A DNA stretch of 64,000 nt, from positions 1 to 64,000 of the forward strand of contig NZ_FNVO01000024.1 of assembly GCF_900108175.1 (NCBI RefSeq), in the 5' to 3' direction. The notes under the pieces were generated by a model that ran no database searches, was not told where the DNA came from, and worked only from the letters and a program-made list of their open reading frames with translations. The translations under genes and the position numbers were made by a program. Shown here piece by piece: positions 7,654 through 15,864 of this stretch. This DNA comes from Thermomonospora echinospora (GTDB taxonomy: Bacteria; Actinomycetota; Actinomycetes; Streptosporangiales; Streptosporangiaceae). Positions within the stretch are counted from its first letter, which is position 1, and each line of letters begins with the position of its first letter.

Positions 7654-7708
7654 ATGGTAGCGGAGCCGCGGTGACCTCGGCCGTCGCGTGTCGGCCGCGC
7701 GCTACCAT
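7654..7708. promoter_or_regulatory. Symmetric divergent promoter with inverted CGCTACCAT elements
   Basis: ATGGTAGCG (7654-7662) and CGCTACCAT (7700-7708) are perfect inverted 9-mers, 46 bases from start to start. Each contains TACCAT in -10 orientation for one of the two divergent genes. The HTH-fusion gene is likely to bind here and regulate both directions. Confidence 0.55.
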
Positions 7709-7747
7709 GTGCTATCGACGCAAAGTCGCCCAACGGGAGGTGCTGCG

Positions 7748-8326
7748 GTGGTGGCAGGGAACGCGGAGAACCGGCCGCTGGTCAGTCGCGGGTTCTTCGC
7801 CGATGCCTCCAATTTCGAGCTGCGGTACGTCCAGGACTACGAGCGGATCAAGGAGATCGTCAGCGCGCTGCGGGCGGTGGATTACCGAATCGTGCTGACT
7901 AATGGCTCGTTCGACATCCTGCACGAGGGGCATTCCATGTATCTGGAGGCCTGCCGTGGTTTCGGCGACTTCCTGATCGTCGGAATAGACAGCGACGAGA
8001 AGATCAGGGCTCGCAAGGGCCCGCACCGGCCCGCGGTGCCCGAGATCGAGCGGCTGCGGATGGTGACGCACCAGCGCGGGGTGGGCCTGGTCACCCTCAA
8101 GCACCTGAACCGTCCCAAGTGGGAGCTGATCAAGGCGGTCCGGCCCGACGTGCTGGTGGCCACCGCCGAGACCTACACCCCGGCGGAGATCGAGGAGCTG
8201 GAGTCGCACTACTGCGGTGAGGTGCGGGTGCTGGAGCGGATGGCGACGATCAGCACGTCGGCACGGCTGCGCCGGATCCAGCTGGGGCTGGCCGAGCCGG
8301 AGCCGAGGGTGACGGCCGACCGGTGA
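7748..8326 (+). CDS. Cytidylyltransferase-like nucleotidyltransferase
   Basis: This 192-residue protein of the HIGH-type nucleotidylyltransferase superfamily transfers NMP from NTP to a phosphate. The active-site HXGH is H59-E-G-H62 within LTNGSFDILHEGHSMYLE. Downstream GIDSDEKIRARKGPHRP resembles the ribose/ADP-heptose type (HldE C-terminal domain) rather than GCT or PPAT. The substrate cannot be read from sequence. The start is GTG at 7748, seven bases after GGGAGG; a second GTG follows at once. The stop overlaps the next start (GTGA), so the two products are likely made together. Confidence 0.8.
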   Translation: MVAGNAENRPLVSRGFFADASNFELRYVQDYERIKEIVSALRAVDYRIVLTNGSFDILHEGHSMYLEACRGFGDFLIVGIDSDEKIRARKGPHRPAVPEIERLRMVTHQRGVGLVTLKHLNRPKWELIKAVRPDVLVATAETYTPAEIEELESHYCGEVRVLERMATISTSARLRRIQLGLAEPEPRVTADR

Positions 8327-9192
8327 AGCAGGTACTGCTCTACCTGCCGGTCCTGCACGCCGGCTATGAGGCGTTCCTGGACCGTCATGCCGACGCCGAC
8401 GAGGTGCTGCTGCTGGGGGCCGGCTTCCGGGAGGTCTTCCCCGCCCTGCGCAAGGACATCCGGGCGCTGTCCCCCGAACGCGCCGCCGCCTGCCTGCGGC
8501 CGGGCCGCAGGGTGCGGGTGGTCGAGCCGGCGGACCTGCCGGACGCGCTGACCGCCTCGGTCCTGGTCATGCCGGACGAGGAGATCATGCGCAGCATCGC
8601 GCACGCCCACGGTCTGGACCCGGTGTTCGAGCGGACGTTCCTGCGTTGGGACCGGCCGTGGAGCAAGGCCGCGTGGCCGGTCGGCCAGTCGGTGACGATC
8701 AGCGCCGAGGAGCTGGCCCGTACGTACCTGCGCGTGGCCCAGGAGGAGGCCGGGCACAGCTCGGACTGGTGGCGTCAGGTCGGCGCGGTCGCGGTTCGGG
8801 ACGGGGAGATCCTCGGCACGGCCCACAATCACCACCATCCCACCGAGTACGCCCCCTATTTCGACGGCGATCCCCGCAACGAGTACAGCCGGGGGGTCCA
8901 CGCCGACCTGTCCACCGCCATCCACGCGGAGGCGGCGCTGGTGGCCACGGCGGCACGCGAGGGCGTCCGGCTGGCCGGGGCGGACCTGTTCGTGACCACG
9001 TTCCCCTGCCCGGCCTGCGCCCGCCTGGTGGCGGAGACGGGTTTCCGGCGCTGCTTCTTCACCGGGGTGTACTCCGTACTGGACGGAGAGGCGATCCTCC
9101 GGGCCGCGGGCGTCGAGCTGTTCTGGGTCGACCTGTCCGAGGGTGAAGGTCCCGACCTGCCCGAGCGCGCGGAGCTCGACCCGTCCCGGTAA
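8323..9192 (+). CDS. Zinc-dependent dCMP deaminase-like protein with extra N-terminal domain
   Basis: This 289-residue protein has two parts. The C-terminal half is a cytidine/deoxycytidylate deaminase domain with zinc and proton-shuttle residues H201-A-E203 and P228-C229-P-A-C232. A His-rich loop (AHNHHHPTE) precedes it, as in some dCMP deaminases. The N-terminal ~110 residues (beginning VLLYLPVLHAGYEAFL) form a separate alpha/beta domain that I do not recognise. It is coupled to the nucleotidyltransferase by a 4-base overlap. Together they could build or repair a deaminated nucleotide conjugate. The true substrate is unknown. Confidence 0.8.
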   Translation: MKQVLLYLPVLHAGYEAFLDRHADADEVLLLGAGFREVFPALRKDIRALSPERAAACLRPGRRVRVVEPADLPDALTASVLVMPDEEIMRSIAHAHGLDPVFERTFLRWDRPWSKAAWPVGQSVTISAEELARTYLRVAQEEAGHSSDWWRQVGAVAVRDGEILGTAHNHHHPTEYAPYFDGDPRNEYSRGVHADLSTAIHAEAALVATAAREGVRLAGADLFVTTFPCPACARLVAETGFRRCFFTGVYSVLDGEAILRAAGVELFWVDLSEGEGPDLPERAELDPSR

Positions 9193-9322
9193 GGGGCTCA
9201 CCTCGCCAGTGCGGTGTCCACCGGCGTTCACCGGGCAAGACCTCACCGGCCGGCCGTGATCGAGCCGAGCACTGGTGAACCCCTGCCCCTCGCACCGGCA
9301 GCGTCCCGGCGAAGGTGAGCGA

Positions 9323-11365
9323 TCACCGCGCCGGCGGAGGAACGGGGCGTACGGCGATCAGGACGCCGTGCAGGGACGCCACGATGGGTGCGGGGAGCAG
9401 CCCGCGGGTCACGACGTCGGTGGGTGAGGCGAACGGGCCGTGGCGGTCCCGGTCCAGCGCGATGAGCCGGGCCTGCTCAAGGGTGACGCCGGGTAGCGCC
9501 GCCAGAACGTGTTCGGGCGCGGCGTTGACGTCCACCAGGCCGCCGTCGTCGTAGAGGCGTGACAAGTCGGGGCGGCCGATGCCCAGCCGCACGGCGATCT
9601 CCGGGTAGTGGTCGGCGAGCGCGCGGGCCTGCTCCCGGCGGATCCGCCGGACCGACTCGGGGGGCACGGTCGACGGCGCGGACGCCACCCCGGCTCCGTG
9701 GACGACCCCGCCGAACATCGTGACCAGGAGGGCCGAGATCGCCAGCCCGTCCAGCGGAGTGAGCGTCTCGGCGTCGGTGCCCATCATCACGGCCAGCAGG
9801 AAGGAGGTCAGCGCGAAATAGCCGCCGGCCGCCAAGGCCAGTGCCCGGCTGTGCCGCCGGCCCGCGAGGTAGGCGAACAACGCCCAGGTCCCCGTGCCGA
9901 AGGTCGCCAGCGGCACCATGATCGCCGCCAGCAACGGCAGCCACGACCGGCGCGGAGCCCTCGGCACCACCGGAGCACCGAAGACCAGTGGGCCCATCGG
10001 CCCCATCGGGATCGTCGTGGCCCCTGGGGGGGTCGGAAGCGTCTGAGGGTGATCCGGCAGAGGCTGAACATGCGGAGCCCCCACCGGCCCGAGGGACGAA
10101 GGCCGAGCGGCCCGGCCCTCCACCGCATCGGAAGACGAGTCCTCCACCCGCCCCGGTGGCACGGGCCGCATGGCCGAGGACTCCGCCGGGTCAGGGGACG
10201 AAGGCGAAACGGCCGAGCCCTCCTTCGCCCCAGGGGATGCAGGCCGACCGGCCAGGCCATCCACCGACCCGGAGGACGAAGACGGGACGGCCGAGGCGTC
10301 CACCGGCCCAGAGAACGAAGGCGAGGTCCCTACCTGTCCAAGTGGTGGAGGTCGAACGGCCGGGTCGTCCGCCGGCCCGGAGGACGGGAGCGAGGCGGCC
10401 GAGGCGTCCATCAGCCCTGAGGACGAAGGCGAGACCTCCGCCGGCCCGAGGCGTGAAGGTCGGGCGGTCGGGCTCTCCACCGGCTCGGCGGGCGGGGCGG
10501 GCGAGGCCCCCGCCCGCCCCGGTGACACGGACCGGGCGGGTGAGGTCTGCGCCGGCTCGGAGGACGGAGGTGGGGTGGGCGGGGCGGGGAAGGGAGGTCT
10601 GGCGGGTGCGGACAGTGACGGGTCGCCGCGCAGGATGCCCAGGTGCAGTTCGCGCAGCCGCTCCCCCGGTTCGATTCCGAGTTCCTCCACCAGGCGTTCC
10701 CTGGCGTCCCGGTAGGCGATCAGTGCCTCCGCCTGCCGTCCCGACCGGTACAGCGCGAGGATCAGCCAGTAGTGCAGCTCCTCCCGGAGCGGGAACTCGT
10801 CGACCATCCGCACCAGCTCGGGCACCAGCCCGGCGTGCTCGCCCGCCGCGACCTCCATCTCCGCGTACGCCTCGAACGCGGCGGCCCGTTCCTCGGCCAG
10901 CCGTCTGCGGGCCGAGTCGAACAGCGGGCCGCGCAGGCCGCCCAGCGCCTCGCCGCGCCACAGCTCCAGGGCCGCGCGCATCTCCGCGCCGCCCGTCGTC
11001 CCGAGTCGCCGCGCCCGCGCGACGCGCGCCCTGAAGACCTCGGCGTCCAGGCCCCGCGGCGGGCAGTCCAGCACGTACCCCGCCTCGGTGAGCGCGGGCA
11101 GCCGTCCCGGCGTGCGGGGAGAGCGGCCGGGTTCCAGCACCCGGCGGAGCCCGGCGACGTACTTCTGGACGACATTGGGCCCGTTCTCCGGCGGGGTCCG
11201 CGGCCAGACCGCGTCGATGATCGCCTCGGTGGACACCGGCCGGCCGACGTTGAGCAGCAGTACGGCCAGCACCGCCCGCTGTTTGCCGGGCCCCAGGTCG
11301 AGACGCTGGTCGCCCCGCCAGGCGCGCAGCGGACCGAGGATCTCGAAGCGCAGGTCGTCGCCCAC
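9323..11365 (-). CDS. SARP-type regulator fused to membrane and ComEA-like HhH domains
   Basis: About 680 residues. The N-terminus has an OmpR-type winged helix (LRFEILGPLRAW onward), then a bacterial transcriptional activation domain (about 100-260), as in SARP/AfsR regulators. A Ser/Pro-rich repetitive linker of about 200 residues follows. Then come three predicted membrane helices (starting WLPLLAAIMVPLATF, ALALAAGGYFALTSF and GLAISALLVTMFGGVV). The end is a helix-hairpin-helix segment (VDVNAAPEHVLAALPGVT) like ComEA. A membrane-tethered SARP is unusual. The GTG at 11365 is chosen because conserved sequence begins there; the frame stays open upstream to 11530. Confidence 0.75.
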   Translation of the reverse strand: MGDDLRFEILGPLRAWRGDQRLDLGPGKQRAVLAVLLLNVGRPVSTEAIIDAVWPRTPPENGPNVVQKYVAGLRRVLEPGRSPRTPGRLPALTEAGYVLDCPPRGLDAEVFRARVARARRLGTTGGAEMRAALELWRGEALGGLRGPLFDSARRRLAEERAAAFEAYAEMEVAAGEHAGLVPELVRMVDEFPLREELHYWLILALYRSGRQAEALIAYRDARERLVEELGIEPGERLRELHLGILRGDPSLSAPARPPFPAPPTPPPSSEPAQTSPARSVSPGRAGASPAPPAEPVESPTARPSRLGPAEVSPSSSGLMDASAASLPSSGPADDPAVRPPPLGQVGTSPSFSGPVDASAVPSSSSGSVDGLAGRPASPGAKEGSAVSPSSPDPAESSAMRPVPPGRVEDSSSDAVEGRAARPSSLGPVGAPHVQPLPDHPQTLPTPPGATTIPMGPMGPLVFGAPVVPRAPRRSWLPLLAAIMVPLATFGTGTWALFAYLAGRRHSRALALAAGGYFALTSFLLAVMMGTDAETLTPLDGLAISALLVTMFGGVVHGAGVASAPSTVPPESVRRIRREQARALADHYPEIAVRLGIGRPDLSRLYDDGGLVDVNAAPEHVLAALPGVTLEQARLIALDRDRHGPFASPTDVVTRGLLPAPIVASLHGVLIAVRPVPPPAR
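10095..10590 (-). repeat. Degenerate Ser/Pro-rich coding repeats
   Basis: The linker of the SARP fusion is built of imperfect units of about 17-22 codons (pattern SSxGPxDxSAVxPSS). The DNA shows recurring GAGGACGAAGGCGAG-like blocks. It is probably a flexible spacer whose length can vary by slippage. Confidence 0.6.
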
Positions 11366-11524
11366 ACGGGCCTCCCATGCGGGGAACACGGACGGGTCCG
11401 GCAGCGGGGCCGCAGTGGGACGGCAGTCCCACCGCAGTACTCCACAGCATAACGACAGCGTTTCCGCCGGGGCCGTTCGCAAGCTGGTCGCGAAGACGGG
11501 AACCGAACGGATCGGGGGACCCCC

Positions 11525-12265
11525 ATGCACACGCCCAAACCCCTCGCGCTGGCCTCACTGCTGCTGGCCGGCGCGCTGGCCGTCGGCTGCGACCCCGGGG
11601 ACGCGGCGGCGCCGACGGCCGGCTCCGCGACCCCGCGGCCCACCGCCACCACCTCTCCGAACGGCGTCGAGCGGCTGTCCGCGGCGGAGATCTTCCAGCG
11701 GGCCGAGCGGGCGGCCCTGTCGGCCTCCTCGATGCGGATGCGCGGTCACGTCGTGGAGGAGGGAGAGAAGGCCGAGCTGAACTTCCGGTACTCGGGCGGC
11801 CGCGCCGCGATGGGCGACGTGACCGTCAGGGGGGACATGCAGGTCAACCTGACCCGGATCGGCTCGACCCTGTACCTGAAGGGCAACGACGAGTTCTGGC
11901 GGGAGGCCGGCGGTCCGAGCGCGGTGAACCTGCTGTCGGGCAAGTACTTCAAGACCAGCACCAAGGACAAGGACCTGGCCGAACTGATCTCGTTCACGGA
12001 TCCCGCGAAGATGTTCGACGACCTGCTGAAGCCCGAGGGCGAACTGACCAAGGGGGCGACCGCCCGGATCAACGGACGGGCCGCGATCGGGCTGGAGGAC
12101 GGCTCCGGCGGCACGCTGTACGTGGCGACCGAGGGCGACCCGCACGTGCTGCGGCTCGACGCCGGCCCGGACGTCCTGATCGACTTCTCCGGCCACGAGG
12201 AGCCGGTCACGATCGGCCCGCCGCCGGCCGGCCAGGTCATCGACACCGACGAGCTCGAAGGCTGA
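11525..12265 (+). CDS. LppX/LprG-like lipoprotein
   Basis: This 246-residue secreted lipoprotein has a signal peptide with a lipobox (LAGALAVGC; Cys at about residue 21). A Thr/Pro/Ala-rich linker follows, then a beta-rich domain resembling the LppX/LprAFG family, with features such as RGDMQVNLTRIGSTLYLKG and LDAGPDVLIDF. Members bind lipids or carry them across the envelope; the ligand here is unknown. A GGGGGA ribosome site precedes the ATG. It is transcribed away from the SARP fusion gene, so the two may share a divergent control region. Confidence 0.8.
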   Translation: MHTPKPLALASLLLAGALAVGCDPGDAAAPTAGSATPRPTATTSPNGVERLSAAEIFQRAERAALSASSMRMRGHVVEEGEKAELNFRYSGGRAAMGDVTVRGDMQVNLTRIGSTLYLKGNDEFWREAGGPSAVNLLSGKYFKTSTKDKDLAELISFTDPAKMFDDLLKPEGELTKGATARINGRAAIGLEDGSGGTLYVATEGDPHVLRLDAGPDVLIDFSGHEEPVTIGPPPAGQVIDTDELEG

Positions 12266-12298
12266 CCCGTTCCGCGGGCGTCCGCCCCGCAAGGCGGC

Positions 12299-12327
12299 GA
12301 GGCCCCGCCGGACGCCGGCGGGGCCTC
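12299..12327. terminator. Bidirectional terminator hairpin
   Basis: A perfect 13-bp stem (GAGGCCCCGCCGG with its complement) has a 3-base loop. It lies between convergent genes, the lipoprotein and the Fe-S reductase. Confidence 0.7.
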
Positions 12328-12340
12328 GTCACTGCGTGCC

Positions 12341-14497
12341 TCATTCGGCGGCGACGGGCTCCTTGGGAGCGGCGCCCTCGCCCTTGACGGAGCGGATGAG
12401 GAGCTGGGAGACGTCGACGACCTCCAGGGTCTCCTTGGCGGCGCCGGCGTTCTTCTTCTCGTTGATGGCGTCGCCCAGCATCACCAGGCAGAACGGGCAG
12501 GCGGTGGAGACGGTGTCGGGGTTGGTCTCCAGGGCCTCGTCCACGCGCTCGGTGTTGATGCGCTTGCCGATGCGCTCTTCCATCCACATCCGGGCGCCGC
12601 CGGCGCCGCAGCAGAAGCCGCGGTCCTTGTGGCGGTGCATCTCCTGGGTCTTGACGCCGGGGACGGTGGCCATGATGTCCCGCGGCTGCTTGTAGACCTT
12701 GTTGTGGCGGCCCAGGAAGCACGGGTCGTGGTAGGTGATGTTCTCCTCGATCGGGGTGACCGGGGTGAGCTTGCCCGTCTCGACCAGGTGCGCCAGCAGC
12801 TGGGTGTGGTGGACGACCTCGTAGTTCCCGCCGATCTGCGGGTACTCGTTGGCCAGGGTGTTGAAGCAGTGCGGGCAGGTGGCCACGATCTTCTTGACGC
12901 CGGCCTCGTTGAGGGTCTCCACGTTCTGCTGGCCGAGCATCTGGAAGACGAACTCCATGCCCAGGCGGCGGGCCGGGTCACCGGTGCACGCCTCCATGGG
13001 GCCGAGCACGGCGAACTTGACGCCCGCGATGTGCAGCAGCTCGGCGACGGCCTTGGTGGTCTTCTTGGCGCGGTCCTCCAGGGCGCCGGCGCAGCCGACC
13101 CAGAACAGGTACTCGGCGTCGGCGGGCATCTTCTCGTCGACGACCTCGACCTCGAAGTCCAGCTCCTCGATCCATTCGAGGCGCTTCATCTCCGACATGC
13201 CCCACGGGTTGCCCTTGTTCTCCAGGTTCTTGAGCATGACGCCGGCCTCGGAGGGGAACGAGGACTCGATCATGACCTGGAAGCGGCGCATGTCCAGGAT
13301 GTGGTCGATGTGCTCGATGTCGACCGGGCACTGCTCGACGCAGGCGCCGCAGTTGGTGCACGACCACAGCACGTCGGGGTGGATGACGCCGTCCTCGCCG
13401 ACGAGCTCCTTGTCCACCTGCATGGCGATCTTCTGCTCGTCGGTGAACTTCTCCCGCTCCTCCTCGGAGGCCAGGAGGTAGGGGGCCTTGGCGAAGGCGT
13501 GGTCGCGCAGGTCGAGGACGACCATCTTCGGCGACAGCGGCTTGCCGGTGTTCCAGGCGGGGCACTGCGACTGGCAACGCCCGCACTCGGTGCAGGTGGC
13601 CATGTCGAGGTAGCCCTTCCAGGTGAAGTCCTCGATCTTGCCGCGGCCGAAGGTGTCCTCGTCGGGGTCGGCCTCCTCGAAGTCCAGCGGCTTGCCGTTG
13701 CTCATCATCGGCTGGGCGGCGCCCAGGCCGTCCGGGCGGCGCTTGAACATGACGTTCAGCGGGGCCAGGAAGATGTGCAGGTGCTTGGAGTTGACCACGA
13801 TGACCAGGAAGACCAGCGCGACGCCGATGTGCGCCAGCAGGAAGGCGGCCTCCAGGAAGACCATCAGGCCGGACTCCGGCTCGCCGATGTTCTTCAGCAG
13901 CTGGCCGACCCCGTAGGAGGCGTAGGCGGCCCGCCCGTAGGAGAAGTTCTCGTTGGCGACCTCCATGCCGCGGAAGGCGAACATCGTCCAGATCACGTTG
14001 AAGATCATGAACAGGATGAGCCAGGCGCCGCCGGTGTGCGAGCCCTTGAACCGGGACTTGCGGTCCAGTCGCTTGGGCGAGTTCTTGATCCGGATGACCG
14101 TGAACGTGGCCAGGCCGGCGAGGCAGGCCAGCGCGATGGTGTCCTGGACGAACCCGATCGGCCCCCACGTCTGCAGGAACGGGATGTGCGCGTGCAGCCC
14201 GAACAGCAGCTGGACGCCGGCCTCGAGGTAGACGGTGGCCAGCAGGAAGAAGGCCCACATCACCGCAAAGTGCGCGGCGCCCGCCACGGTCCACTTCAGC
14301 AGCTTGCGCTGGCCGAGGACCTCGACGACCTGGCCTTCGACGTCGGCCTTGGGGTCACGCTTGACCTGGAGCACCCGCTCGGGGTCCGGCTGACCGCTCT
14401 TGAACCAACTCCACAGGAACTTCACCCGCCGGCCGGCCAGCGCTAGCGCCACCGCCGTACCGACGAGCCCAACGATCAACGTGACCGCGTACTGCAA
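12341..14497 (-). CDS. Membrane Fe-S oxidoreductase of the HdrDE/CCG type
   Basis: This 718-residue protein has about five membrane helices in its first 250 residues. Two 4Fe-4S ferredoxin motifs follow (CTECGRCQSQCP and CTNCGACVEQCP). Two cysteine-rich CCG domains are at the C-terminus (CPHCFNTL, CCGAGGARMW, CPFCLVML). The layout matches the actinobacterial iron-sulfur-binding reductase typified by M. tuberculosis Rv0338c, related to heterodisulfide reductase. It probably passes electrons between the membrane quinone pool and a cytoplasmic partner. The start is TTG, eight bases after GGAGG. The C-terminus ends with a Pro/Ala tail. Confidence 0.85.
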   Translation of the reverse strand: MQYAVTLIVGLVGTAVALALAGRRVKFLWSWFKSGQPDPERVLQVKRDPKADVEGQVVEVLGQRKLLKWTVAGAAHFAVMWAFFLLATVYLEAGVQLLFGLHAHIPFLQTWGPIGFVQDTIALACLAGLATFTVIRIKNSPKRLDRKSRFKGSHTGGAWLILFMIFNVIWTMFAFRGMEVANENFSYGRAAYASYGVGQLLKNIGEPESGLMVFLEAAFLLAHIGVALVFLVIVVNSKHLHIFLAPLNVMFKRRPDGLGAAQPMMSNGKPLDFEEADPDEDTFGRGKIEDFTWKGYLDMATCTECGRCQSQCPAWNTGKPLSPKMVVLDLRDHAFAKAPYLLASEEEREKFTDEQKIAMQVDKELVGEDGVIHPDVLWSCTNCGACVEQCPVDIEHIDHILDMRRFQVMIESSFPSEAGVMLKNLENKGNPWGMSEMKRLEWIEELDFEVEVVDEKMPADAEYLFWVGCAGALEDRAKKTTKAVAELLHIAGVKFAVLGPMEACTGDPARRLGMEFVFQMLGQQNVETLNEAGVKKIVATCPHCFNTLANEYPQIGGNYEVVHHTQLLAHLVETGKLTPVTPIEENITYHDPCFLGRHNKVYKQPRDIMATVPGVKTQEMHRHKDRGFCCGAGGARMWMEERIGKRINTERVDEALETNPDTVSTACPFCLVMLGDAINEKKNAGAAKETLEVVDVSQLLIRSVKGEGAAPKEPVAAE

Positions 14498-15085
14498 GGT
14501 TCCGTCCTCCTGAGGTACGGGCGTCGGCTGTCAGCGTAGGGCGCGCGCCGAACAGCTTTACATCCGGGGCCGGATTACTACTCGTTGGTAGCATACGAGC
14601 CATAACACCCTGCACACGCCACCGTCCGGCAATCCGTGATATACCGCCCGTCACACTCCAGGGGCAAGCGAACGCGGCTCCCGCCGGCCGCACTGTGGCC
14701 TCGCACAACCTGCCCACTGCCCGCTGCCCGCTGCCCGCACGGTGACGCGCCGCCCGCCGTCAGACGGAGGGTTCTTCTCAAGGGAGCTCCTTGTCCATGA
14801 GGACGTCTCCCCGGTGATCACCCGATGCCGCCGGGGCTTTTCCCGGCCATGCGCGTCCTTCCGCCCAGCGGCAGGGCGCGGCGGAGGCTCGTTGTCCACG
14901 CTCCGTGATGGGACGGGGGAAACCGATCGTGCCGAATGAGGCTTTTGGGTCTTGGCGGAAGTGACCGTGCTCACCTAAGGTCCACAGCGCCGGGATCATC
15001 AGCGGAAGGCGCGCGCCGGGGGCCGCGGGATCCGACGGTGCCACCGTTCCGGGCCTCGGGTCCGGCCGATCACCGGGAGCAGCCC
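14498..15085. other. Divergent intergenic region
   Basis: This 588-base gap separates the Fe-S reductase from the secreted protein gene. I see no coding signal. A candidate promoter for the right-hand gene lies at 14952-14981; nothing else stands out. Confidence 0.5.
14952..14981 (+). promoter_or_regulatory. Candidate sigma-70 promoter
   Basis: TTGGCG (14952-14957) and TAAGGT (14976-14981) are separated by 18 bases, upstream of the secreted protein gene. Judged by eye only. Confidence 0.35.
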
Positions 15086-15793
15086 TTGAAGCGCACCGCC
15101 GTCCTCGTCGCCGTCACCGCCGCCCTCCTGGGCCTGGCCGCGCGACCCGCCACGGCCGCCGCCCCCACCCCGTCCGACGCCGACTTCGCGGACTGCCCGG
15201 CCCTGCCCGCCGGCGCGGTGGCCGGTACGTGGAAGTGCCACACGATGACCGCCGAGGACACCCTGATCGGTGTCAGCATCGGCCGGATGCACGCGCACAC
15301 CCAGGAGCCGGTCCGGCTGACCATCGCGCAGGGCAGGCTCACCGACGGGACCACCGTCGCCAAGCTGGGCGGGCTGCGGGCCGAGCCGATCCCGTTCGTC
15401 ACCGGCGTGCCGGGGACGCGGTGGGAGGTGCCGCACCCCACCGGGTGGAAGCTGGAGATCACTCCGACCGGGCTGGTCGAGCCCGGCGCGCTCGTCCCGC
15501 ACACCGTCGGGCTGACCGCCCGGATCATCGGCGACGACCTGGGCGGCTCCTGCACGATCGGCTCGGCCGCCAAGCCGATCGTCATCGAGCCGGTCGTGGA
15601 CTGGGCGCTGCCGTGGATGTCCGGCGGGACGCTGGTGACGCGCATGAAGGTGGCCGACATCACCTACGCCCTGGGCCTCGCCACCGGCTGCAACGGCCAC
15701 GAATTCGCCGTCAACCAGGTGCTGGGGCTGCCCGCCAACGCCGCCAGCAACCAGTTCGTGGCCACCTGGCAGTACCGCAGCAAGCGCTACTGA
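15086..15793 (+). CDS. Secreted protein of unknown function
   Basis: This 235-residue protein begins with a Sec-type signal peptide (KRTAVLVAVTAALLGLAA, likely cut after ATA). The mature part contains four cysteines that could form disulfides (DCPALP, WKCH, GSCTIG, TGCNG). It appears beta-rich and has no catalytic motif I can name. It resembles secreted proteins found widely in actinomycetes. The start is TTG, six bases after GGGAG. A strong hairpin follows the stop, so the gene is probably transcribed alone. Confidence 0.7.
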   Translation: MKRTAVLVAVTAALLGLAARPATAAAPTPSDADFADCPALPAGAVAGTWKCHTMTAEDTLIGVSIGRMHAHTQEPVRLTIAQGRLTDGTTVAKLGGLRAEPIPFVTGVPGTRWEVPHPTGWKLEITPTGLVEPGALVPHTVGLTARIIGDDLGGSCTIGSAAKPIVIEPVVDWALPWMSGGTLVTRMKVADITYALGLATGCNGHEFAVNQVLGLPANAASNQFVATWQYRSKRY

Positions 15794-15801
15794 CGCACCA
15801 C

Positions 15802-15828
15802 GACGCCCCCCGGCGGCCGGGGGGCGTC
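15802..15828. terminator. Terminator hairpin
   Basis: A perfect 12-bp stem (GACGCCCCCCGG with CCGGGGGGCGTC) has a 3-base loop. It is followed by a tandem 10-bp repeat TCAGTTCGCG (15831-15850) between convergent genes. Confidence 0.7.
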
Positions 15829-15864
15829 TGTCAGTTCGCGTCAGTTCGCGGTGCTGGGGACCGG

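Noticed and set aside
10095-10590. Considered as non-coding satellite DNA
   Set aside because: The frame stays open and encodes the SARP linker, so it is coding repeat.
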